Assembly (NCBI GenBank): GCA_037349105.1
Contig: JAYJMM010000038.1
Location: 1,984,001 to 2,048,000, forward strand
Length of the DNA stretch: 64,000 nt
Source: Limnomonas spitsbergensis
Lineage: Eukaryota; Chlorophyta; Chlorophyceae; Chlamydomonadales
Reading direction: 5' to 3'
Shown in pieces: positions 46,901 to 57,496 of this stretch. Position 1 is the stretch's first letter. Every line of letters starts with the position of its first letter. The notes below the pieces were generated by a model, which ran no database searches, was not told the origin of the DNA, and saw only the letters and a program-made list of their open reading frames with translations. The position numbers and the translations under genes were made by a program.

Positions 46901-49900
46901 AAGCGCTTTTTGGCAGCTTACTCCCATTCTCGTTATGGCCCTGGCTTTGAAGCGCTTTTTGGCAGCATACCCCCATCCTCGTTATGGCCCTGGCTTTGAA
47001 GCGCTTTTGGCAGCATACCCCCCATCCTCGTTATTATGGCCCTGGCTTTGAAGCGCTTTTTGGCAGCATACCCCCCATCCTCGTTATGGCCCTGGCTTTG
47101 AGGCCCTTTTTGGCAGCATACCCCCCATCCTCGTTATGGCCCTGGCTTTGAAGCGCTTTTTGGCAGCATACCCCCCATCCTCGTTATGGCCCTGGCTTTG
47201 AAGCGCTTTTTGGCAGCATACCCCCCATCCTCGTTATGGCCCTGGCTTTGAAGCGCTTTTTGGCAGCATACCCCCCATCCTCGTTATGGCCCTGGCTTTG
47301 AAGTACTTTTTGGCAGCATACCCCCATCCTCGTTATGGCCCTGGCTTTGAAGTACTTTTTGGCAGCATACTCCCATCCTCGTTATGGCCCTGGCTTTGAA
47401 GCGCTTTTTGGCAGCATACCCCCCATCCTCGTTATGGCCCTGGCTTTGAAGCGCTTTTTGGCAGCATACCCCCATCCTCGTTATGGCCCTGGCTTTGAAG
47501 CGCTTTTTGGCAGCATACTCCCATTCTCGTTATGGCCCTGGCTTTGAAGCGCTTTTTGGCAGCATACCCCCATCCTCGTTATGGCCCTGGCTTTGAGGCC
47601 CTTTTTGGCAGCATACCCCCCATCCTCGTTATGGCCCTGGCTTTGAAGCGCCTCTTGGCAGCATACCCCCATCCTCGTTATGGCCCTGGCTTTGAAGCGC
47701 TTTTTGGCAGCTTACTCCCATTCTCGTTATGGCCCTGGCTTTGAAGCGCTTTTTGGCAGCATACCCCCCATCCTCGTTATGGCCCTGGCTTTGAAATGCT
47801 TTTGGCAGCATACCCCCCATCCTCGTTATGGCCCTGGCTTTGAAGCGCTTTTTGGCAGCATACCCCCCATCCTCGTTATGGCCCTGGCTTTGAGGCCCTT
47901 TTTGGCAGCATACCCCCCATCCTCGTTATGGCCCTGGCTTTGAAGCGCCTCTTGGCAGCATACCCCCCATCCTCGTTATGGCCCTGGCTTTGAAGCGCTT
48001 TTTGGCAGCATACCCCCATTCTCGTTATGGCCCTGGCTTTGAAGCGCTTTTTGGCAGCATACCCCCATCCTCGTTATGGCCCTGGCTTTGAAGCGCTTTT
48101 TGGCAGCATACCCCCATCCTCGTTATGGCCCTGGCTTTGAAGCCCTTTTTGGCAGCATACCCCCCATCCTCGTTATGGCCCTGGCTTTGAAGCGCTTTTT
48201 GGCAGCATACCCCCCATCCTCGTTATGGCCCTGGCTTTGAGGCCCTTTTTGGCAGCATACCCCCCATCCTCGTTATGGCCCTGGCTTTGAGGCCCTTTTT
48301 GGCAGCATACCCCCCATCCTCGTTATGGCCCTGGCTTTGAAGCGCTTTTTGGCAGCTTACTCCCATTCTCGTTATGGCCCTGGCTTTGAAGCGCTTTTTG
48401 GCAGCATACCCCCATCCTCGTTATGGCCCTGGCTTTGAGGCCCTTTTTGGCAGCATACCCCCCATCCTCGTTATGGCCCTGGCTTTGAAGCGCTTTTTGG
48501 CAGCATACCCCCCATCCTCGTTATGGCCCTGGCTTTGAAGCGCTTTTTGGCAGCTTACTCCCATTCTCGTTATGGCCCTGGCTTTGAAGCGCTTTTTGGC
48601 AGCATACCCCCATCCTCGTTATGGCCCTGGCTTTGAAGCGCTTTTGGCAGCATACCCCCCATCCTCGTTATTATGGCCCTGGCTTTGAAGCGCTTTTTGG
48701 CAGCATACCCCCCATCCTCGTTATGGCCCTGGCTTTGAGGCCCTTTTTGGCAGCATACCCCCCATCCTCGTTATGGCCCTGGCTTTGAAGCGCTTTTTGG
48801 CAGCATACCCCCCATCCTCGTTATGGCCCTGGCTTTGAAGCGCTTTTTGGCAGCATACCCCCCATCCTCGTTATGGCCCTGGCTTTGAAGCGCTTTTTGG
48901 CAGCATACCCCCCATCCTCGTTATGGCCCTGGCTTTGAAGTACTTTTTGGCAGCATACCCCCATCCTCGTTATGGCCCTGGCTTTGAAGTACTTTTTGGC
49001 AGCATACTCCCATCCTCGTTATGGCCCTGGCTTTGAAGCGCTTTTTGGCAGCATACCCCCCATCCTTGTTATGGCCCTGGCTTTGAAGCGCTTTTTTGCA
49101 GCATACCCCCATCCTCGTTATGGCCCTGGCTTTGAAGCGCTTTTTGGCAGCATACCCCCCATCCTCGTTATGGCCCTGGCTTTGAAGCGCTTTTTGGCAG
49201 CATACCCCCCATCCTCGTTATGGCCCTGGCTTTGAAGCGCTTTTTGGCAGCATACCCCCCATCCTCGTTATGGCCCTGGCTTTGAAGCGCTTTTTGGCAG
49301 CATACCCCCCATCCTCGTTATGGCCCTGGCTTTGAAGTACTTTTTGGCAGCATACCCCCATCCTCGTTATGGCCCTGGCTTTGAAGTACTTTTTGGCAGC
49401 ATACTCCCATCCTCGTTATGGCCCTGGCTTTGAAGCGCTTTTTGGCAGCATACCCCCCATCCTTGTTATGGCCCTGGCTTTGAAGCGCTTTTTTGCAGCA
49501 TACCCCCATCCTCGTTATGGCCCTGGCTTTGAAGCGCTTTTTGGCAGCATACCCCCCATCCTCGTTATGGCCCTGGCTTTGAAGCGCTTTTTGGCAGCAT
49601 ACCCCCCATCCTCGTTATGGCCCTGGCTTTGAAGCGCTTTTTGGCAGCGTACCCCCATCCTTGTTATGGCCCTGGCTTTGAAGCGCTTTTTGGCAGCATG
49701 CCCCCATCCTCATTATGGACCTGGCTTTGAAGCTTTTTTTGGCAGCATACCCCCATCCTCGTTATGGCCCTGGCTTTGAAGCGCTTTTTGGCAGCATACC
49801 CCCCATCCTCGTTATGGCCCTGGCTTTGAAGCGTTTTTTGGCAGCATACCCCCCATCCTCGTTATAGCCCTGGCTTTGAAGCGCTTTTTGGCAGCATACC

Positions 49901-52900
49901 CCCCATCCTCGTTATGGCCCTGGCTTTGAAGCGCTTTTTGGCAGCATACCCCCCATCCTCGTTATGGCCCTGGCTTTGAAGCGCTTTTTGGCAGCATACC
50001 CCCATCCTCGTTATGGCCCTGGCTTTGAAGCGCTTTTTGGCAGCTTACTCCCATCCTCGTTTTGGCCCTGGCTTTAAAGCGCTTTTTGGCAGCATACCCC
50101 CCATCCTCATTATGGCCCTGGCTTTGAAGTACTTTTTGGCAGCATACTCCCATCCTCGTTATGGCCCTGGCTTTGAAGCGCTTTTTGGCAGCATACCCCC
50201 CATCCTTGTTATGGCCCTGGCTTTGAAGCGCTTTTTTGCAGCATACCCCCATCCTCGTTATGGCCCTGGCTTTGAAGCGCTTTTTGGCAGCATACCCCCC
50301 ATCCTCGTTATGGCCCTGGCTTTGAAGCGCTTTTTGGCAGCATACTCCCATCCTCGTTATGGCCCTGGCTTTGAAGCGCTTTTTGGCAGCGTACCCCCAT
50401 CCTTGTTATGGCCCTGGCTTTGAAGCGCTTTTTGGCAGCATGCCCCCATCCTCATTATGGACCTGGCTTTGAAGCTTTTTTTGGCAGCATACCCCCATCC
50501 TCGTTATGGCCCTGGCTTTGAAGCGCTTTTTGGCAGCATACCCTCCATCCTCGTTATGGCCCTGGCTTTGAAGCGCTTTTTTGCAGCATACCCCCATCCT
50601 CGTTATGGCCCTGGCTTTGAAGCGCTTTTTGGCAGCATACCCCCCATCCTCGTTATGGCCCTGGCTTTGAAGCGCTTTTTGGCAGCATACTCCCATCCTC
50701 GTTATGGCCCTGGCTTTGAAGCGCTTTTTGGCAGCGTACCCCCATCCTCGTTATGGCCCTGGCTTTGAAGCGCTTTTTGGCAGCATGCCCCCATCCTCAT
50801 TATGGACCTGGCTTTGAAGCGCTTTTTGGCAGCATACCCCCATCCTCGTTATGGCCCTGGCTTTGAAGCGCTTTTTGGCAGCATACCCCCCATCCTCGTT
50901 ATGGCCCTGGCTTTGAAGCGTTTTTTGGCAGCATACCCCCCATCCTCGTTATAGCCCTGGCTTTGAAGCGCTTTTTGGCAGCATACCCCCCATCCTCGTT
51001 ATGGCCCTGGCTTTGAAGCGCTTTTTGGCAGCATACCCCCCATCCTCGTTATGGCCCTGGCTTTGAAGCGCTTTTTGGCAGCATACCCCCATCCTCGTTA
51101 TGGCCCTGGCTTTGAAGCGCTTTTTGGCAGCTTACTCCCATCCTCGTTTTGGCCCTGGCTTTAAAGCGCTTTTTGGCAGCATACCCCCATCCTCATTATG
51201 GCCCTGGCTTTGAAGCGCTTTTTGGCAGCATACCCCCCATCCTCGTTATGGCCCTGGCTTTGAAGCGCTTTTTGGCAGCATACTCCCATCCTCGTTATGG
51301 CCCTGGCTTTGAAGCGCTTTTTGGCAGCATACCCCCCATCCTCGTTATGGCCCTGGCTTTGAAGCGCTTTTTGGCAGCATACCCCCATCCTCATTATGGA
51401 CCTGGCTTTGAAGCGCTTTTTGGCAGCATACCCCCATCCTCGTTATGGCCCTGGCTTTGAAGCGCTTTTTGGCAGCATACCTCCCATCCTCGTTATGGCC
51501 CTGGCTTTGAAGCGCTTTTTGGCAGCATACCCCCATCCTCGTTAATACCCTTGGTGCAAGGGAAGAGACCAGAAGGAAAGCCTGTCCTATGGCTTTCCTT
51601 CTGTTCTCTCCCCTTGCACCATGGGTCCCTCCGCGGGACTTGGATTCCCCCATGTTTGAACTCGGGTTTTAAGTCGGGTAGGTGGCTAACACTGTCTATC
51701 GAAGGTTGCTCCAGGTTCAATTCAACCATGTTATGGCCTACAGCCGAGGTGTCTGTTACATCAGGCCCAGCTGCGTGGGCCACTGGCCATAGGCCAGTCA
51801 AGCAAGTTTACCCATAGGCAACTGACAGCTGACCACCGGCCGACAAAACGGAGCTTTTGTGTGGTATTAAATAAACAATATCTGATGTACAGGTAACCTG
51901 AAGTGCACTAAACGAAACACTGGCACACATACTCAATAGGGTCCACTTCATCTGTGCATCCCACGCATGCGGCGCAGGCAATGGTGACCGCTTCTTAACG
52001 GGCCAACAGCTGCACTATCCGCCCGTGCTCATCCGTCCCAACACCAGCGAGGAGGCTTGCCCCGACCTGCGCGCCGCCCCGCCGGCATTCGACGCCTGCA
52101 CCGTGCCGCTGGTGCTGTGGGCAAGGTGGCCGTACAACCTCGCAGAGGCTTTCGGGACAGTGTATGCGCGACTCCTCCGCGCATTCGAGTCGGGAGACGT
52201 GAGCAAGGAGCTTCTGCCCGTGCTGGCCACGCCACATGGCCTGCGTGCTCCAAAGTGCGCCGCGGGAGGGGAGCAGCCTTGCCGGCTCAGTCACGGGGCA
52301 TTCTAAGCGGCATACAGGCCCTGTTATGGGGGGCAGTACTAGCGGTACACCGACCCTGTCACAGGGAGCAGTACTAGAGGTACACTGACCCCATCAGAGG
52401 CGGTATAAATAGCAGAACAACGGGCTGGGCTGGCCTGCCTTGTCATCAGAGTTGTTTATCAGTAGGCCAGCTGGATCTGACTTCTGCCCCCACCACCAGC
52501 ACCACACTCAAATATCCTCACATCCACACGCACCATGACACTACCATGAAAACGCCATGAGCGCTCTAACCGCCTTGCCTAGAGATTTGCCTGCAGGTGG
52601 TCTGCAGCTCATGCATGTTTTTTATAACGTGGGTTTCTGCTCAGCATCATGGAGCTCGATTTTCAGCAAGAATTAGATAAAGCAGCCAGGCAAGAAATAA
52701 TGTAAGCTTTGAAACTATTTTCTAGGCTTGTCAGTCGAATATGCTTCCAGAGTCTCTGTCTTCTCCGTATGCACTGGGCAACTGAGTGCCTGCATCGTGC
52801 AGAGTTCCCCCCAACACCTTATATACCCTTATCCCTAATTTCTCCTCCCTGAGAGCACATGGCTATGAGGCTCAGCATTGCCTGCAACCTACTCAGCTCC

Positions 52901-55709
52901 TCCTCATGCACCACCACATGGCCCTATGAGCACCTCTGGCACCTACCTCGGACTAAACCCTAAACCCTCAACCCTCAACGCTCAACCCTCACAGGTACCT
53001 CTCCGTCTTCCTCAAGTCGATTTTTGAGAAAGACATGACGACACTGGCTGAGCTGTCACGGCGCAGCGGGCCTTGCAGCCAAGAAACCGAGTCCGCGGAT
53101 CCTCCTACCGGCGCGGATGCAGGTGCGGCCGGCCCGGGCCGCTGCTACCGCCGCATGCACCTCTGCCGGCTCCGTTCCCGCGACGAGACCGCGCTGGTGG
53201 CTGCTGCGCGGAGCCTGGCCAAACACTACGGGCCCAGCGCAATACAGGCATCCACGGCGGTGGGAGCAGCGGCGGCGGACCCGTGGGCCGGTGCCGGGCC
53301 GAGTGTGATGCGCGTGGTGTTTGCCTCGCGACCCTCTACAGAGTCGCGGACGTTGCTTAACGAGGCGGAGCTGCTAGACGCTTGCAACGGGTGGGTCGTC
53401 AGCACGGGCGCAGGGGATGCTGCCTCGGCGACGGGGTCGGCGGCAGAGCGTGCTTTACTTCGGCTGCCGCGGCTTGCACGGCAGCCCCACTGGTTCCCGG
53501 CGCACAGAGCGGCCGTTGGAGCTGCCTCTTCCGTCGAGCTGCCTAATCGGGAGGTGTCGCGGCGCTCGATGTTCAGTGGAGACTCTGAGGCCGGGTTTAA
53601 TTTTGATGAGGAGGGGACCCCAAGGTGGAAGCTAGAAGGCAGGAATGACCCTCCAGCCGCCTCGGAGGAGCCGATGGGTGGGGTCGCTCGTGCGGCGCGG
53701 ACCTCCGGGCAGCACGTTGAGAGGCAGACCTGGAGGAGGCTCGCAGGTATGGGCGACCCGCCGGGCGCCGCTGAGGGGGAGTCAGGAGGCGGGGTCGCTC
53801 CTTCGGCGTGGACCTCCGCGCGGTGCGTTGTCCGCGAGTTTGGATCTGCGCCCCAGGGCGGCATACTTGCTGACATGGCAGCCATGGCGCAGGCCGACGT
53901 GCTGGTCTGTATCCATGGAGCTGCCTGCCTCAATGCATTCTTCATGCCCAATGGGTCCTCTCTGGTGAGCAGGGTGAAGGCTTGAGGGAGCAGATGCATG
54001 TGCTTTTATACCGGGAAATGGGTACTGGATACAATATGCTGTGCTTGGACTTGCAAGAGATTGCAAGATTGGCCGCGCAATCCCTAAAACATATGACCAT
54101 GCTAGGCAGAGCCAAGTGGTGCAATTTCGGAACGCGTTTCAGATACCGGTTATGAGCTCCTGTAAGCAACTATAATGCCGAAGTGTCCAGGTATCATGGA
54201 GGCAAGGTTGTGGCCGTGGTGGGGGCAGCAGGCCCAAAGAAGGAGAGAGAGAACGAGAGAGAGACTGCTCCCCTTTTCGTTTTAGCAGCTGCAGGCTGCA
54301 CGTGCCATGTCCATCTCCAGACAAGTGTGCTCCCTCTCTGCCTCCAGCTAGATGCTCTGAAGGCAGGCTCGGCCAGAGGCATGGAAAGAAGCAGGGCCGA
54401 GCCAGAGTTGGGTTACGGTTCAGGGATAGGAGTGGGTGCACACTGCATAGTCACAGGTTGAAATCAAAAGGAAACCGGTATTTTGATGTCCAATTTCGAT
54501 TTTTTTAATAGGGCACCGGTATTTTGAAAATCAAAATACCGGTTTCCCACCGGTCTACCTGTGACTCTGCAGCGAGGTGGGTGCTCACTGCATAGTCACA
54601 GGTAGACGAGCACTAGCAAGGCCCCCATGCTACCGTCATAAGCCTACCCGTTCCCATGATGCTCTCTGATACTGTGAGCGCCTCTACTGCCTCGCTTCAC
54701 CCCGCGCTTGCAGATCGAGGTACGCCCCCAGGGCATGAGCCCAGGCTGGGCCAATCAGTACTTTTTTCGCCAGTTGCGGCACGAGGACCTCGTGCACTGG
54801 TGAGCGGGGTGGGCGAGGCAGGTGGGCTGAGCTAATCAGTACTTCTTCCGCCAGCTGCGGCACCAGGAGGTATTGCACTGGTGGGTGGGGTGGGCAGGGC
54901 AGGAAGGGGAGGGAGGGGGAGCGGGTTGAGGTGGTATGGAACAGGGAGGTGAGGCGGGAGGACGAGTGTGTGGGGGGGGGGGCGGGGCGGAGTGGGGGGG
55001 GCAGGGCAGGCCTACATGTGGGTGCAGCTGTCTCCAAATACCATTTTCGCCCTTGTCACTCTCGAACCGCCCTTTCTTTCCTACTGTATCCCCCTCCTTG
55101 CCCTCCATCCGTCTCTTCTCACGCTGTTTCACTCATTACACCCTCAACCCGCCCCTCATGAGCCTCTGTCTGCTTGGGTCAGGTACGGGATTGACATCCA
55201 TGACGTCGCCAACTCCAAACCTTCATTGATGGAAGCGCAGAAGAGCAAAGTCCTCAACGCACAGGTATCAGGGAATTCTGAGCCGCGTTAATTGTTCAGA
55301 TGTTAGGGTATCAGGTAACATGGCAGCTCCAGTTTTCTAGCTTTGCAGTTTCCAAAATTCGGAATAACAGAAAGCATGGCAATGCCAGTTTCTGGCACGG
55401 CTGCATGCTCACGGCACTGCTGCTGCCTTTGGGCAATGGGGCCCTCTGTTTCCCCCGCGTTTACCTTCCCTCATGCAACAACAACCATAACAGCAACACC
55501 AACGACCGTTTGTGTGCAACTTATGCAAGGTTCGCGGCCGCGAGCGTCACGTCCAGCTTCCCTGGCCGGCGCTGAGGCACCACCTCAGCCTCATCGCTCA
55601 AGTGGCACGGGACGGAGTGCGGTACGGCCGCGCGTACGCCAAGGGCGCCTTCTACATCTCTGATAGTCTAAAGCCGGTGCCAGGCAGGCCCAGAATGCCG
55701 GGGGATTAG
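31929..55709 (+). CDS. GT61/DUF563-type glycosyltransferase, type II membrane protein, with a 19.5-kb intron
   Basis: Exons: 31929-32089, 32323-32453, 51978-52254, 52995-53964, 54714-54799, 55183-55264, 55530-55709. They total 1887 nt = 628 aa plus stop; phases all match. The N-terminus MTSWILSVLLLLLLCLCIAT is a signal anchor, followed by CITLEDVCIDHEHFV, then FSISDLTYNWPNP, TVPLVLWARWPYNLAEAFG, and the catalytic half with MRVVFASRPSTESRTLLNE, VCIHGAACLNAFFMPNGSSL (HGA at about 497-499) and IEVRPQGMSPGWANQYFF. This HGA...IEV block is the hallmark of GT61-like Golgi/ER glycosyltransferases, which add sugars to secreted glycans or glycoproteins; donor and acceptor are not predictable here. The exon 1-2 join is the least certain. 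Exon 4 contains an internal ~100-bp duplication. Confidence 0.87.
32232..32325 (+). repeat. 34-bp tandem repeat carrying the exon 2 acceptor of the GT61-like gene
   Basis: Three tandem copies end in CATGCAG|CCC(T/A)CATG and include CTGACTGACTGATC. The last copy ends at the acceptor used in the model (32322/32323). Confidence 0.75.
32588..51546 (+). repeat. ~19-kb satellite of 49/50-bp units filling intron 2 of the GT61-like gene
   Basis: About 380 copies of a unit with GCGCTTTTTGGCAGCATACC, five or six C, ATCCTCGTTATGGCCC and TGGCTTTGAA. The C5/C6 difference sets 49 or 50 bp. Recurrent variants are GGCCCTTTTTGG, GCGCCTCTTGG, GTACTTTTTGG, GGCAGCTTACTCCCATTC and a GTTATTATGG insertion. Larger blocks repeat: offsets of about 397, 447, 997, 1439 and 1740 bp between near-identical stretches were noted. 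On the gene's sense strand each unit has CTTTTTGGCAG, a 3' splice-site-like string. The intron is 19,524 bp. Confidence 0.97.
51549..51623. repeat. Hairpin at the right edge of the 19-kb satellite
   Basis: Left arm CTTGGTGCAAGGGAAGAG... AGAAGGAAAGCC pairs with GGCTTTCCTTCTGTTCTC... CCTTGCACCATGG, leaving a loop of about 8 nt. It starts directly where the last satellite unit breaks off. Confidence 0.75.
51725..51830. repeat. Dispersed short repeat, copy F
   Basis: TTATGGCCTACAGCCGAGG, then GGGCCACTGGCCATAGGCC and AGTCAAGCAAG resemble the family blocks. It lies between the satellite and exon 3 of the GT61-like gene. Confidence 0.4.
52325..52412 (+). promoter_or_regulatory. Tandem GCAGTACTAG motif and TATA-like box inside intron 3
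   Basis: Two ~36-bp copies (GGCAGTACTAGCGGTACACC and AGCAGTACTAGAGGTACACT) precede GGTATAAATAGC at about 52402-52413. It looks like a core promoter, possibly of a solo retroelement end or an internal transcript start. Confidence 0.3.
52955..52994 (+). other. Telomere-like CCCTAAA run forming the exon 4 acceptor tract
   Basis: CTAAACCCTAAACCCTCAAC followed by CCTCAACGCTC and AACCCTCACAG leads straight into exon 4 of the GT61-like gene. The repeat appears to act as the pyrimidine-rich stretch of the splice site. Confidence 0.55.
53618..53822 (+). repeat. ~100-bp tandem duplication inside coding exon 4 of the GT61-like gene
   Basis: RWKLEGRNDPPAASEEPMGG and RRLAGMGDPPGAAEGESGGG are diverged copies, each followed by VA-(R/P)-(A/S)-A-(R/W)-TS. 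They form an extra segment between the N-terminal and HGA parts of the catalytic domain. Confidence 0.7.
54442..54603. mobile_element. Small inverted-repeat element in intron 4 of the GT61-like gene
   Basis: Perfect 18-bp arms GGAAACCGGTATTTTGAT (54470-54487) and its complement (54530-54547) are enclosed by direct copies of ACTGCATAGTCACAGGT (54442-54458 and 54587-54603). The direct copies could be a long target duplication or part of the element. Confidence 0.6.
54807..54900 (+). repeat. Second, diverged copy of the exon 5 end plus donor
   Basis: About 80 bp starting GGCTGAGCTAATCAGTACTT repeats the last part of exon 5 (54742-54799) and its donor, with about 13 changes. It would encode ANQYFFRQLRHQEVLHW followed by a GTGGGT donor. 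The real exon is read as ANQYFFRQLRHEDLVHW with GTGAGC. A weak acceptor-like GGCTGAG precedes the copy. Confidence 0.85.
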
Positions 55710-56499
55710 AGAGTAGAAGACTGCGCTCTAGGTATCAAGTTTTTAACCAGTCCAAGAGGTGGGCAGCATGACGTGATGGCAAACCGATTGGTGGCCTGCT
55801 ATGTGAACATGAAGGATTCTAAATGTAGACTACGCGTTAGCACCTGCTGGTTCATAGTGGCATTCATCGAGCCTCAGATTTGCGGAACGCTCAACTTGTA
55901 TGTCCATGACGTCATAAAGGATCATGCTGGAAACTCAACACCTCTCCTCTACCTTCTTGTGACAGCACGTTTCTGATTGACCCTGGGAACTTTCCGAGAT
56001 CCTTCCGGAGTGACATACTGGACCCCCGGCTACATGAGTGGGGTGGCTTAGCAGCAGATGGGGTTGTGGCTGGACAATGTATATTTTGGTGTGTAGGTGC
56101 TGCCTCATGCCTCCCTACTCCCTGTTTTAACTAGGCAGGATCAGCAGACCAACAGTGGCGGCGAGCTTGTGATCCGCAATCCTTAGCAAGTGATCTCTAC
56201 CTCGTTTCTTGAGATCACCTTCTGGTCCTGCCTCAGGACTCAAACGCTCAGGACTCCTGAGCTTTTGATGTTCCGGTAGGTATATATTGTGTATTTTCGG
56301 CCCTTACCATTGAATGCTGAACATGCTGTAATTATTCAAGTTGCACAACTGTAACGTCAGTTCGTAAATCGTGTTTCTGCATCGGGGCAGGCGTAGGCCA
56401 ATATTTCCATCTCACATAGTCACATGATCATTTTAATCACACTGCTTGTGACTACCAAATCCAAGACAGGGCGCATGGGATGCCCACATCATAGCACTC

Positions 56500-56620
56500 A
56501 TGTGGGGCCTACAATACTGGGATATCACACATGTCAATGACGTTACACCGCAGGGCCATTTTGAGCAGGGCCCAGAGGTGTAACGTCATAGACATGTGGG
56601 GCCTACGATACTGGTAGTTG
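56500..56620. repeat. Head-to-head pair of the GCAGGGCCCAGAGGTGTAAC motif
   Basis: An inverted copy (GACGTTACACCGCAGGGCC, about 56538-56556) and a direct copy (56563-56590) are 7 bp apart. Both are bounded by GTGGGGCCTACRATACTGG direct repeats. Confidence 0.6.
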
Positions 56621-56871
56621 CAGCATTCGAACACTGAAGGAGCCAGCTTAACCGGGGTAGGCAGGGGTGGGAGGCTCTGGTTTTTGTGGAAGATGCAGTT
56701 GCGTTTGTTGAAGGCTAGTCTCTTCAGGGGCAGGAGATACGGTTTGCCTGACCTTTTGGGTGTTGATGTTGTTTGGAAGGTGGACACGGTTTCCTTTCTT
56801 TCCTCTTGTGCCTTATCCCTTGAGTTGCTAGCAGACTTTTTGTTTGCCGACGTGGCCGAGCTTTATTGAAG

Positions 56872-57096
56872 CAGGGCCCAGAGGTGTAACGTCATTATCC
56901 GAAGGATATGGGCAAAAGTAGGGAGTTATATACCCGCTTTGGATGTGGTCAACAAGAATCGTCTATGCAAGAAAATGATCGAAGAGACCAAAGACTTAAT
57001 AAGAGCCCGTCACATGGCCTCAGACAGTGCTAATGACGCCTCTGGGCCCTGCTTAAATAAAGCCCTCAAACAGTGTAAGAACCCGAAAAACACCTG
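56872..57096 (+). mobile_element. Short element with inverted ends and an AT-rich open frame
   Basis: Starts AGCAGGGCCCAGAGGTGTAA...CATTA, and an inverted TAATGACGCCTCTGGGCCCTGCT lies at about 57033-57055. The plus frame is open from the left end to a stop at about 57096. It reads RCNVIIRRIWAKVGSYIPAL, DVVNKNRLCKKMIEETKDLI, RARHMASDSANDAS. Its AT-rich codons differ from host genes. It is probably a fragment of a transposable-element protein; no family was recognised. Confidence 0.45.
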
Positions 57097-57496
57097 AGGC
57101 AGCCACCTCCCCCACTTGAATGCAATAATTGACAGTCCGCCCTCTCATGAGGCTCCCAGCCGCACCACTTCTTTGCCCAGTTCTTTGACTGAGCCCGTAA
57201 TTGAAAGCAGTGCCAGCAAGCGCTGCGCTTGCTGAGACCTCTTGCCATGCTATGATTGATATGCCTGTGTATCCCGTATATGTTCAAATCTCACATGTTT
57301 TCAGGTCTTGAGGTATCAGCAGGTGCATGTGACGCGTTGGAGCAGTTCAATAAATAAATAAAAAGCAGAAACTGAGTCCGACACACTGTCATGCTACCGC
57401 CATACCATGCCAGATACACGGTCGCATGTTGTCCCCCGGCTTAGCAGTTAGCACTAGACAAGAAAATGGCATCTTTTCCAGGAAGCAGGGACAGCA

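Larger units (their letters stand above)
55710..57496. other. Convergent spacer between the GT61-like gene and seipin
   Basis: Holds the 3' UTRs of both genes and repeat-family motifs at 56535-57056. TGTAA at 56327-56331 is a possible poly(A) signal for the GT61-like gene. No host gene was recognised. Confidence 0.5.

Noticed and set aside
32588..51546. CRISPR-like array of repeats
   Set aside because: There are no unique spacers; the units are head-to-tail satellite copies in a eukaryotic intron.
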